This document shows positions 1-6,734 of a stretch of DNA of 7,588 nucleotides, one piece after another. The DNA is from Novosphingobium sp. (lineage in GTDB: Bacteria > Pseudomonadota > Alphaproteobacteria > Sphingomonadales > Sphingomonadaceae): assembly GCA_021299075.1 (NCBI GenBank), contig JAJTFU010000197.1:1-7588 (forward strand), given 5' to 3'. The position numbers and the translations under genes were made by a program. The notes beneath the pieces are model-generated. The model was given only the letters and a program-made list of their open reading frames with translations. It did no database searches and was not told where the DNA came from. Every line of letters begins with the position of its first letter. The stretch's first letter is position 1.

Positions 1-2
1 GC

Positions 3-446
3 CGGACCTGCACGCAGAGCTACACCCTGTTCCCCAACTGGGTCTCGCCGCTCTCGAGCTACTTCATCCCGCCGCTGGTGTTCTGGCCGACTTCGCTGAC
101 CACCACGCGGCTTGAGCTGGTGACCATGGCGCTCGACTGGGGCGATGGGCCGGCGCCGGACCTCTGGACCGTGCCCGACGCCAGCCAGCCCAATGGCCGG
201 GCGATGAGTTCGATCATCCAGGAAGACACCCAGTTCGGCGAAGCAATCCAGCGTTCGATGGAATCGAGCGGGTTCCGCTCTGTGCCGCTGAGCTATCAGG
301 AAGCGCGGATCTACTACTTCCACCAGAACTGCGATGCGATGATCGGCGCGGAGCGGATTCCGGCTGAACTGCGGGTCGAACCGGTGCTCGATCAGGCCTG
401 GGTCTGGCCGCGCGATCCCCGGCGCGAATCCGTTCTGGCTGGCTAG
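3..446 (+). CDS. Rieske ring-hydroxylating oxygenase large (alpha) subunit, C-terminal part
   Basis: This is the 3' end of a gene that begins before the window; the reading frame is open from the first full codon at base 3 to TAG at 444-446, giving about 147 residues. The stretch LFPNWVSPLSSYFIPPLVFW, a following TTTRLE, then QEDTQFGEAIQRSMES and LSYQEARIYYFHQNCDAMIG match the C-terminal catalytic (SRPBCC-fold) domain of Rieske non-heme iron oxygenase alpha subunits. In that family the mononuclear iron is held by two histidines and one acidic residue; the Asp of the QED motif (codon 225-227) is the likely acidic ligand. The Rieske [2Fe-2S] domain and the two histidines lie upstream, outside the window. 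The protein would be a cytoplasmic oxygenase needing a ferredoxin/reductase partner, not seen here. The substrate cannot be read from this fragment. The family call is secure; the ligand assignment is inferred by alignment from memory. Confidence 0.85.
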   Translation, partial: RTCTQSYTLFPNWVSPLSSYFIPPLVFWPTSLTTTRLELVTMALDWGDGPAPDLWTVPDASQPNGRAMSSIIQEDTQFGEAIQRSMESSGFRSVPLSYQEARIYYFHQNCDAMIGAERIPAELRVEPVLDQAWVWPRDPRRESVLAG

Positions 447-563
447 ATTGCCGTTACGGAATGCTGGCCGTGAGGCGTGCACCAAAGCCCTATCGGTTTT
501 GCTAAATGTGTCCTTGCCCCACACCACATACACCTTTCACCTCGGTTGAAGCATTGGCTGCGG

Positions 564-574
564 GCAACAGTTGC
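564..574. promoter_or_regulatory. Perfect 5-1-5 dyad, possible operator upstream of the receptor
   Basis: GCAAC-A-GTTGC is a perfect inverted repeat about 40 bp before the receptor start codon, a position suited to a regulator site. Its GCAA/TTGC half-sites also occur, with closer spacing, as GCAATTGC at 6772-6779 in front of the LacI-type gene. An 11-bp dyad can arise by chance, so the operator role is a guess. Confidence 0.25.
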
Positions 575-603
575 GAAACGATAACACCCCCGCGGACCGT
601 TTT

Positions 604-609
604 GGGAGG
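604..609 (+). promoter_or_regulatory. Shine-Dalgarno site deciding the TonB receptor start
   Basis: GGGAGG lies 6 nt before ATG at 616. It overlaps or abuts the alternative ATG at 610 and is far from the TTG at 571, so 616 is the preferred start. Confidence 0.7.
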
Positions 610-615
610 ATGGTC

Positions 616-3123
616 ATGAGAGGATCTACATTCGGATTCCGCAATTCGAAGAAGCTGACGCGGCTGCTGCTGTGTTCTGCTTCCGGCCTTGCCGTATTGG
701 CAACGCCGCAACTGGCCTATGCCCAGGCGGCGCCAGCCGATGAAGAGGCAACGGAAGAGGTCATCATTGTTACCGCGCGCAAGCAGGATGAAACCCTGCA
801 GGAAGTGCCGGTCACGATCACCAGCGTCGGTGCTGACACCCTAGACAAGTACAACGTCGATGAAGTTTCCGACGTGACCAGCCGCATTCCCACGCTGAAC
901 ATCCAGGTCGGCGGTTCGGGTTCGGGCGGCCAGATCTCGCTGCGCGGGGTCGGTTCCTCCAACATTTCGGCCTCGTTCGATTCGGCCGTGGCCTTCGATT
1001 ATGACGGCATCCAGGTCTCGACCATGCGCATGGTCCAGTCAGCCTTCTTCGACACCGCCCAGATCGACGTGCTGAAGGGCCCGCAGTCGCTCTACTTCGG
1101 CAAGAGCGCCTCGGCCGGCGTGTTCTCGATCAAGTCGAAGGACCCGACCTCCAGCTGGGAAGTCGGCGGCAAGGCCGCATACGAGTTCGAGGAACGGGGT
1201 TACACGGTCGGTGGCTATATCTCGGGTCCGCTGACGGACTCGCTGGGGATCCGCGTGGCTGGCCAGTACAACAAGATCGATCGTTTCCTTGAAATGCAGC
1301 CGGGTACCCCAGCGGTCAACCAGTTCCGCGGCCTGACCAACTTTGTCGGCCGCCTGACGCTGGACTTCAAGCCGGACGATGTCTTCAGTGCCAACCTGAA
1401 GGTTCAGTACAACCGCCAGACCAATGACGGGGCGATCAGCCACTCTGACCTGTACTGCGGTGCCAATGGCCGGGCGGACGTGGTGACCCTGTTCTCGGGT
1501 GCGATCTCAATCCCGGCGGGCTATGACTGCAACTACACTGACCAGAAGTACTTCCTGCCCGACACGGCCGTCGCGCTGGCGCGAAAGGTCCCGCTGGCGA
1601 GCGGACCGACCAAGGCCGAAGGCTATAACGGCGTGCCGTTTGGTGAGACCGACCTGTGGTTCGCCCGCCTCAAGATGGACTGGAAGCTGGCGGACAACCT
1701 GACGCTCTCGTCAATCACCGGGTTCGTCAACCTCGATGCAGTCGACGTCGACAACTACAGCTACGGCGGTGTCGGCAAGGCCTATATCACCGCCCTGGGC
1801 GCACCTGGCCCGGTCAGCGATGCGATCATTGCTGCCAACTTCCCGGCGCTGGCCGCGACCAACACGGTCGGCGCGCCGTTCGGCGTGGGCACCAGCGATC
1901 CGCGCAACGCGCTGAAGCAGCTGAGCCAGGAACTGCGCCTGGCCTCGGACAACGATGGCATGTTCAACTTCATGATCGGCGGCTTCTATGAATGGCGCCG
2001 GTTCATCTTCGATACGGCCCAGAATGCGGTCAACATTTCGTTCATCTCGCCCGATGCGATCACGGGCTACACCTGGGACTATGACAAGAACCACACTACC
2101 AAGACCGAGGCGACCTCGATCTTCGGCAGCGTGATGATTGACCTGACCGACCAGCTCGAGCTGTCGGGCGGGATCCGCTACACCAACGAAAACAAGACCC
2201 AGCGGATCACCGTCCCCTACGTGCACCGGATCTTGGGCCCTGGCCCGGCCTTCATCGGCAGCGGCTTTGTTTCGCCGAATATCGACTTCAGCGACGACAA
2301 CTTCTCACCGGAAGTGACGCTGAAGTACCAGGTGACCCCGGACGTCAACGTCTTCGCCTCGTACAAGACCGGCTTCAAGTCGGGCGGCGTCGACAACTCG
2401 GCCCTGCCGTCGAACAGCCTTAGCCAGGCGGCGCTGACCGGCAATTTCAGCTCGCTGATCTACAAGTCGGAAGATGCCAAGGGCGGTGAAATCGGGGTCA
2501 AGTCCCAGTTTGCTGACCGCAGCATCACGCTGAATGCCACGGCCTTCTACTACAAGTTCAAGGACCTTCAGGTGCAGGTCTTCAACGCCGTTGCGGTCCA
2601 GTTCGTGACCTCCAACGCCGGTGAAGTCACCACCAAGGGCGTGGACGTGGGCTGGGCCTGGCGGACTCCGGTTGAAGGGCTGCGCTTCTCAGGCAACCTG
2701 TCCTACCTCGATGCCTACTTCAGCGATGACTACATCACCTTCAAGGGTGCCAACCTCAACGGCCGCAAGGCCGCGCGGGCACCGAAGTGGTCGGGCAACA
2801 CGGCCTTCGATTACAGCGTGCCGATCAACGACAGCCTGGAGTTCTCGATCAACGGCAACGCGCAGTTCAGCAGCAGCTACTACACCAACACCACGGCCTT
2901 TAACGACTTTACGCAGAACCGGTACTGGCTGTTCGATGCTTCGGTGGCGATCGGCGATCCGGACGGCAAGTGGAAGCTGGCACTGATTGCCAACAACATC
3001 ACCAACAAGCTGCACGTCAGCTCGTCGGGTGACCGTCCGTTCCTGCCGGTGGGCGGTGACGATATCATCGTCAGCACCAACCGTGGCCGCCAGGTCTTCG
3101 TGGAAGCCACGATCAAGTTCTAA
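616..3123 (+). CDS. TonB-dependent outer-membrane receptor
   Basis: The product of 835 residues is a substrate-specific outer-membrane transporter energised by TonB-ExbB-ExbD. Residues 1-36 form a signal peptide: a basic start with KK at 12-13, a hydrophobic core LLLCSASGLAVLA, and cleavage after AYA at 34-36 (or AQA at 36-38). A TonB box, EVIIVTA, lies at about 48-54. The plug domain runs from about 58 to 175 and includes ISLRGVGSSN and the signature DVLKGPQSLYFGKSASAGV. The 22-strand barrel fills the rest and ends in the terminal Phe of VEATIKF, as expected for outer-membrane insertion by BAM. The length is typical of sphingomonad receptors. The mature protein has just two cysteines, C281 and C305, in one probable surface loop. 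Start 616 is chosen for its SD site and because the signal peptide follows directly. The ligand is unknown; siderophore, sugar or aromatic/terpenoid substrates are all possible. The neighbouring oxygenase hints at a catabolic substrate, which is inference. Confidence 0.95.
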   Translation: MRGSTFGFRNSKKLTRLLLCSASGLAVLATPQLAYAQAAPADEEATEEVIIVTARKQDETLQEVPVTITSVGADTLDKYNVDEVSDVTSRIPTLNIQVGGSGSGGQISLRGVGSSNISASFDSAVAFDYDGIQVSTMRMVQSAFFDTAQIDVLKGPQSLYFGKSASAGVFSIKSKDPTSSWEVGGKAAYEFEERGYTVGGYISGPLTDSLGIRVAGQYNKIDRFLEMQPGTPAVNQFRGLTNFVGRLTLDFKPDDVFSANLKVQYNRQTNDGAISHSDLYCGANGRADVVTLFSGAISIPAGYDCNYTDQKYFLPDTAVALARKVPLASGPTKAEGYNGVPFGETDLWFARLKMDWKLADNLTLSSITGFVNLDAVDVDNYSYGGVGKAYITALGAPGPVSDAIIAANFPALAATNTVGAPFGVGTSDPRNALKQLSQELRLASDNDGMFNFMIGGFYEWRRFIFDTAQNAVNISFISPDAITGYTWDYDKNHTTKTEATSIFGSVMIDLTDQLELSGGIRYTNENKTQRITVPYVHRILGPGPAFIGSGFVSPNIDFSDDNFSPEVTLKYQVTPDVNVFASYKTGFKSGGVDNSALPSNSLSQAALTGNFSSLIYKSEDAKGGEIGVKSQFADRSITLNATAFYYKFKDLQVQVFNAVAVQFVTSNAGEVTTKGVDVGWAWRTPVEGLRFSGNLSYLDAYFSDDYITFKGANLNGRKAARAPKWSGNTAFDYSVPINDSLEFSINGNAQFSSSYYTNTTAFNDFTQNRYWLFDASVAIGDPDGKWKLALIANNITNKLHVSSSGDRPFLPVGGDDIIVSTNRGRQVFVEATIKF

Positions 3124-3145
3124 GACCTAACTCCAACCTCCATGG

Positions 3146-3178
3146 CACCCGCGATCTTCGGATCGCGGGTGTTTTTTT
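3146..3178 (+). terminator. Rho-independent terminator of the receptor gene
   Basis: An 11-bp perfect stem (3146-3156 with 3161-3171) is capped by a TTCG loop closed by C-G, the extra-stable cUUCGg tetraloop, and is followed by seven T residues (3172-3178). It begins 22 bp after the receptor stop codon. This is a textbook intrinsic terminator. Confidence 0.93.
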
Positions 3179-3208
3179 ATGCATGGAAAGGCGGCCTGGC
3201 CGGGGCGC

Positions 3209-3246
3209 AAAAATAACGGCGCGCGAGGATCGCTCCCCGCGCGCCG
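3209..3246 (-). terminator. Rho-independent terminator of the E1/E2 operon
   Basis: Read on the minus strand, a 9-bp perfect GC stem (3246-3238 with 3225-3217, loop of 12) is followed by TTATTTTT (3216-3209). It lies 35 bp beyond the E2 stop codon and faces the receptor terminator, so the two convergent transcription units are each closed separately. Confidence 0.8.
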
Positions 3247-3253
3247 CCCCCTA

Positions 3254-3285
3254 TTTGACCACGGCTTAAGCCCCGTGTGGTCAAA
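3254..3285 (-). other. Hairpin overlapping the E2 stop codon
   Basis: TTTGACCAC (3254-3262) and GTGGTCAAA (3277-3285) form a 9-bp perfect inverted repeat spanning the E2 TGA codon (3283-3281). No T-tract follows on either strand, so it is unlikely to terminate by itself. It could stabilise the 3' end of the operon mRNA or help the terminator just downstream. Confidence 0.5.
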
Positions 3286-4618
3286 ACAGTTGTTCGGGAT
3301 CCTCGATCAGGCTCTTGAGCGTGGCCAGGAACTGGGCCCCGGCCGCGCCATCGATCGCCCGGTGATCGACTGACAGGCTCAGGCTGATCATGGTGGCGAA
3401 ATCGATCCCGCCATCGTCGCTCTCGACCGCCTCACGCCGCGCCCGGCCGACTGCCAGGATTGCGCCCTGCGGCGGGTTGATCACGGCATCGAAATCATCG
3501 ATCCCGAACATGCCGAGGTTGGAGATGGTGAAAGTCCCGCCGTCGAGGTCTTCCCATGACAGCCGCCCGGCCTTGGCCTTGTCGATCTGCGCCGCCGTGG
3601 CCGCGGCCAGCTGCGGCAGGGTCATCCGGTCAACCTGGCGGACAATCGGCGTGACCAGCCCCTTGGGCGAAGCCACTGCCACCGCGATGTCGGCGTGCGG
3701 GAAGTGATGCACGGCATCGCCATGCAGCTGCACGTTGACGTCCGGGTGGCGCGCCAGCGCGCGGCCGGCGGCGAGCACCAGGTAATCGTTGATCGAGGCC
3801 TTGGTGCCAAGCACCAGGTTGGCCGTCTTGCGCAGCGTGAGCAGCGCGTCGACGTCCACCGCGACCCGTAGGTAGAAGTGCGGAATGTCGCGCTTCGCGG
3901 CAGTCAGCCGCTGGGCGATCACGCCGCGCACCTTGTCGAACGGCGCGATCCGCGGGCTATTGGCGGCCAGCGCGAAGGCCCCGCCAGTAGCGGCGGGCTT
4001 GGGCATGGCTGCCAGCACGTCATGCTTGGAAATGCGCCCGCGCGGGCCCGTGCCGGTCAGGCCGGACAGGTCCACTCCGTGCAGCGCCGCCAAACGGCGG
4101 GCAAGCGGCGAGGCGAAGATCCGCAGGTCTTCCGGCGCAAGCTCGGCCGCGCCGCGCAGCACCGGGGCATCGAGATCGGCGCCTTCGCGCTCGGCGAGGG
4201 CCAGGGCTTCGGGGCTGATGGGGCGGTTGGTTTCGATCTTCTTCGGTGTGGCCGCCGGGGCCGCAGCGGGCTTGGCCGGCTTGTCGCCCGACGCGACCGG
4301 CGCTTCGCCCACACCGCCTTCGGCCGGCACGAACGCGGCGATAAAGGCGTCGACTTCGCTCGCGGGGGCATCGTCATCGCCGAACACCGCCAGCAGCGCG
4401 CCGACCGGCAGCACGTCTTCGCCCGCCGGGGCTAGCACGCGCAGGATCACGCAGTCGTTTTCGGCCTCAACCTCGTTGGTGATCTTGGCGGTTTCGATCA
4501 GGCAGATCGTATCGCCGCGCTTCACCCGGTCGCCTTCGCCGACCATCCATTCGGCGACCGTGCCTTCGGTCATTTCGATGCCCCACTTGGGCATGCAGAA
4601 GGGGCGGAGCTTGCTCAT
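3281..4618 (-). CDS. Dihydrolipoamide acyltransferase (E2) of an acetoin/2-oxoacid dehydrogenase complex
   Basis: This 445-residue E2 forms the core of the complex and moves the acyl group from E1 to CoA through a swinging lipoyl arm. Residues 5-80 are one lipoyl domain (MPKWGIEMTEG, then IETAKITNEVE); K45 is the lipoylated lysine. The ETAKI context differs from the usual ETDKA and resembles the ETSKI form known from acetoin dehydrogenase E2 proteins. A Pro/Ala/Lys linker (about 106-130) leads to a peripheral-subunit-binding domain at 168-204 (FASPLARRLA...GTGPRGRISKHDV), which binds E3 and/or E1. The catalytic acyltransferase domain spans about 225-445, with DHRAIDG carrying the active-site H419 and D423. 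The start is fixed by AGGAGG 6 nt upstream; a longer open frame to 4834 is low-complexity Arg/Ser/Pro sequence overlapping E1-beta and is not used. It is the last gene of the operon. The E2 family is certain; the acyl substrate is not, so no symbol is given. Confidence 0.93.
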   Translation of the reverse strand: MSKLRPFCMPKWGIEMTEGTVAEWMVGEGDRVKRGDTICLIETAKITNEVEAENDCVILRVLAPAGEDVLPVGALLAVFGDDDAPASEVDAFIAAFVPAEGGVGEAPVASGDKPAKPAAAPAATPKKIETNRPISPEALALAEREGADLDAPVLRGAAELAPEDLRIFASPLARRLAALHGVDLSGLTGTGPRGRISKHDVLAAMPKPAATGGAFALAANSPRIAPFDKVRGVIAQRLTAAKRDIPHFYLRVAVDVDALLTLRKTANLVLGTKASINDYLVLAAGRALARHPDVNVQLHGDAVHHFPHADIAVAVASPKGLVTPIVRQVDRMTLPQLAAATAAQIDKAKAGRLSWEDLDGGTFTISNLGMFGIDDFDAVINPPQGAILAVGRARREAVESDDGGIDFATMISLSLSVDHRAIDGAAGAQFLATLKSLIEDPEQLF

Positions 4619-4624
4619 CTCTCG

Positions 4625-4630
4625 CCTCCT
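4625..4630 (-). promoter_or_regulatory. Shine-Dalgarno of E2 overlapping the E1-beta stop
   Basis: On the minus strand the sequence TAGGAGG contains both the E1-beta stop codon TAG (4631-4629) and the E2 Shine-Dalgarno AGGAGG (4630-4625), 6 nt before the E2 ATG at 4618. This fixes the E2 start and suggests translational coupling between the two subunits. Confidence 0.85.
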
Positions 4631-5639
4631 AGCGGTAACCGAGGACCTTGCGGGCCGCCGCTTCGATCTTGGCTGCCGATGGCAGGTAGGCCTGTTCCAG
4701 TTCCAGCGCGAAAGGCACCGGCGAATGCGGCGCGGTGACCATTTCGATCGGCGCCTTGAGGCTGGCAAAGGCCTTCTGCGCGACCAGCGCGGAAATGTCG
4801 GTGGCGAGGCTGCAGCGCTGCGGCGCTTCGTCAACCACGACCAAGCGGCCGGTCACCTCGACCGAATCGAGGATCGCTTCCTCATCCATCGGGCTGGTGG
4901 TGCGCAGATCGATCACGTCGCAGCCGATCCCGTCCTTGGCCAGGGCATCGGCAGCGGCTTCGCAGCGGCTGACCATCAGCCCGGTTGCGACCAGGGTCAG
5001 GTCCTGGCCGGCGCGGGTCAGGCGGGCGTGGCCGAAGGGAATGGTCCAGTCACCATCCGGCACTTCGCCGGTCACGCCGTAGAGCGCCTTGTGCTCCAGG
5101 AAGATCACCGGATCATCACCGCGTAGTGCTTCGCGCAGCAGGCCGCGCACGTCTTCCGGGGTCGAGGGCATCACGACCTTGAGGCCCGGCATGGCGGTGA
5201 GGAAATGGTGGACCGACTGGCTGTGCTGCGCCGCCGCGTTGAAGCCGCCGCCATAGGCCATGCGGATGATCGCCGGGCAGGTCGATTTGCCGCCGAACAT
5301 GTAGCGGAACTTGGCGATCTGGTTCCAGATCTGGTCGAGCGACACGCCGATGAAGTCGGCAAACATCAGTTCGGCAATCGGCTTCTTGCCAGCGAGCGCC
5401 AGGCCGCCAGCTGCGCCGACGATGGCGCTTTCCGAAATCGGGGTATCGATCACCCGGTCGGGGCCGAAGGCGTCATAAAAGCCGGTCGAGGTTGACCAGA
5501 TCCCACCGATCGCTTCGGGCCCGCCGGCCGTGCCCATCCCGCCGACCACGTCCTCACCCAGGACCACCACTCGCTCATCGCGTTCCATCGCTTCGAAAAT
5601 CGTCGAGCGGACGGCATCGCGGTACATCATCTTGGCCAT
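4629..5639 (-). CDS. acoB: Thiamine-diphosphate-dependent dehydrogenase E1 component, beta subunit (acetoin dehydrogenase type)
   Basis: With 336 residues this has the usual length of E1-beta, which pairs with E1-alpha as an alpha2beta2 tetramer that decarboxylates or cleaves the substrate on ThDP and acylates the lipoyl arm of E2. Visible landmarks are LGEDVVGG at 27-34 (E29 is the expected glutamate that activates the ThDP aminopyrimidine), VIDTPISESAIVGAA, ELMFADFIGVSLDQ, a KFRYMFGGK segment, AAAQHSQS with conserved H139, and PGLKVVMPSTPEDVRGLL. The C-terminal transketolase-like domain ends in the APHSPVPFALELEQAYLPS motif. The GEDV-x-GG and FRYMFGGK segments agree closely with acetoin dehydrogenase AcoB as I recall it, so the symbol is given by similarity; branched-chain or pyruvate dehydrogenase activity is not excluded. 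ATG 5639 has GGAGA 7 nt upstream. It lies 15 nt after E1-alpha and 10 nt before E2, so one transcript is very likely. Confidence 0.92.
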   Translation of the reverse strand: MAKMMYRDAVRSTIFEAMERDERVVVLGEDVVGGMGTAGGPEAIGGIWSTSTGFYDAFGPDRVIDTPISESAIVGAAGGLALAGKKPIAELMFADFIGVSLDQIWNQIAKFRYMFGGKSTCPAIIRMAYGGGFNAAAQHSQSVHHFLTAMPGLKVVMPSTPEDVRGLLREALRGDDPVIFLEHKALYGVTGEVPDGDWTIPFGHARLTRAGQDLTLVATGLMVSRCEAAADALAKDGIGCDVIDLRTTSPMDEEAILDSVEVTGRLVVVDEAPQRCSLATDISALVAQKAFASLKAPIEMVTAPHSPVPFALELEQAYLPSAAKIEAAARKVLGYR

Positions 5640-5654
5640 TGCGAAGTCTCCGGC

Positions 5655-6626
5655 TCAGTAGGCAACGTAGACGTCAGCCAGGACGTCTTCGGACGTGGGG
5701 CGCGGCGCAGCGCGGGCGGCAACAACCGCCGCCTCGATCTGGTCCAGCACCTCTGCGTCAATGGTATCGAGATCCGCGTCGGTCAGCACCTTGGCCGAAA
5801 CCACGCTGGCGCGGAACTTCTTGAGGCAATCGCGGGTCTCGCGGATCCGGTCGAGCTCACCCTCGCCGCGGTAGCGCTGGGGATCGCCCTCGAAGTGGCC
5901 GAAGAAGCGCTCCGTATCGAACTCGACCGCCGCCGGACCATTGCCGGCGCGGACATATTCGAGCAGCTCGCGCATCGTTTCGTGGACCGCGAAGAAATCG
6001 GTCCCGTCGGCGCGCCAGACCCGCATGCCAAAGGCTTCGGCGCGGCTGGCGATGTCCTGCTGCGTCCCCACAGCATATTCAAAGCCGGTGTGCTCGGAAT
6101 AGTGGTTGTTCTCGAACACGAAGATGCAGGGCGCCTTGGTGACGACCGCCATGTTCATGGCTTCGAAGGTGGTGCCCTGGTTGCAGGCCCCGTCGCCCGA
6201 GAAGGTGATCGCTACCTTGCCCTTGCCGTCGAGCTTGGCGGCGAGCGCTGCACCAACTGCGATCGGTGCACCGGCGCCGACAATGCCGTTGGCACCGAGC
6301 ATGCCGACATCGACATCGGCGATATGCATCGAGCCGCCCTTGCCCTTGCACAGGCCTTCGCGGCTGCCCCAGATTTCCTTCATCATCCCGTCAACGTCGC
6401 AGCCCTTGGCCAGGCAGTGGCCGTGGCCGCGGTGGGTCGAGACGATCTTGTCATCGGTATCGAGATGCTCGCAGACCCCGACCGCGACGGCTTCCTGGCC
6501 GCAGTAAAGGTGCGTGAAGCCGGCAATGGCGCCGGTGGCGATATCGATATGCAGGCGCTCTTCGAACTCGCGGATGATCTTCATCCGGCGGTAGGCCTGC
6601 AGCATTTGCTCGCGACTGAGTTGCAT
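5655..6626 (-). CDS. acoA: Thiamine-diphosphate-dependent dehydrogenase E1 component, alpha subunit (acetoin dehydrogenase type)
   Basis: This 323-residue E1-alpha is the first gene of the operon. It binds thiamine diphosphate and Mg2+ through the motif GDG (144-146) ... NN (173-174). Other family landmarks are THLYCGQEAVAVG (38-50), STHRGHGHCLAKG (63-75), CKGKGGSMHIAD (93-104) and LGANGIVGAGAPIAVGAALA (110-129), the last two being very close to acetoin dehydrogenase AcoA. The loop after the NN motif reads HYSEHTGFEYAVG, unlike the forms I recall for acetoin or pyruvate enzymes, so the substrate may differ. The start is set at ATG 6626, with GAGAG 6 nt upstream; an in-frame GTG at 6650 has no SD site. 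The enzyme acts in the cytoplasm, converting acetoin or a 2-oxoacid. No E3 gene is present in the window. The symbol is by similarity only. Confidence 0.92.
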   Translation of the reverse strand: MQLSREQMLQAYRRMKIIREFEERLHIDIATGAIAGFTHLYCGQEAVAVGVCEHLDTDDKIVSTHRGHGHCLAKGCDVDGMMKEIWGSREGLCKGKGGSMHIADVDVGMLGANGIVGAGAPIAVGAALAAKLDGKGKVAITFSGDGACNQGTTFEAMNMAVVTKAPCIFVFENNHYSEHTGFEYAVGTQQDIASRAEAFGMRVWRADGTDFFAVHETMRELLEYVRAGNGPAAVEFDTERFFGHFEGDPQRYRGEGELDRIRETRDCLKKFRASVVSAKVLTDADLDTIDAEVLDQIEAAVVAARAAPRPTSEDVLADVYVAY

Positions 6627-6734
6627 GGTGTTCTCTCGGTTGCCTTGCACGGTCGGGGCCCGCCGGAGCAGGCCTCTTCCTCAGCTTGTCGTCATGCGGT
6701 GAGGGGCGGGTCCTGCCCATTCGCCAAATTGCTA

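Larger units (their letters stand above)
447..615 (+). promoter_or_regulatory. Intergenic region, presumed to carry the TonB receptor promoter
   Basis: The 169 bp between the oxygenase stop and the receptor start hold no credible gene. There is no hairpin with a T-tract after the oxygenase stop, so read-through into the receptor gene is possible. I could not pick a convincing -35/-10 pair; TTGGCT at 554-559 is a weak -35 candidate without a good partner. The clearest structured element is the 11-bp perfect dyad GCAACAGTTGC at 564-574, listed separately. The region ends in a good Shine-Dalgarno sequence at 604-609. Confidence 0.35.

Noticed and set aside
571..615. Upstream TTG (571) or ATG (610) start for the TonB receptor
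   Set aside because: TTG 571 has no SD site and would put a polar segment before the signal peptide; ATG 610 overlaps the SD sequence. ATG 616 fits best.
1711..2226. Minus-strand open frame inside the TonB receptor gene
   Set aside because: Shadow of the receptor frame; no motif and no start signal. The same applies to 1039-1443 and 2689-3015 on the minus strand.
3179..3373. Small plus-strand frame of 64 codons after the receptor terminator
   Set aside because: It starts inside the end of the terminator T-tract region, has no SD site, spans the second terminator and overlaps the E2 gene in antisense.
4619..4834. N-terminal extension of E2 by 72 codons
   Set aside because: The extra residues are Arg/Ser/Pro-rich and overlap the E1-beta gene; the lipoyl domain starts right after ATG 4618, which has an ideal Shine-Dalgarno.
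3885..5126. Long plus-strand open frame (413 codons) antisense to E2 and E1-beta
   Set aside because: Its product is low-complexity Ala/Arg/Ser sequence without a domain, and it lies opposite two well-supported genes; long antisense frames are expected in GC-rich coding DNA.
6627..6650. GTG start at 6650 for E1-alpha
   Set aside because: No SD site precedes it, while ATG 6626 has GAGAG at good spacing and begins the conserved part of the protein.
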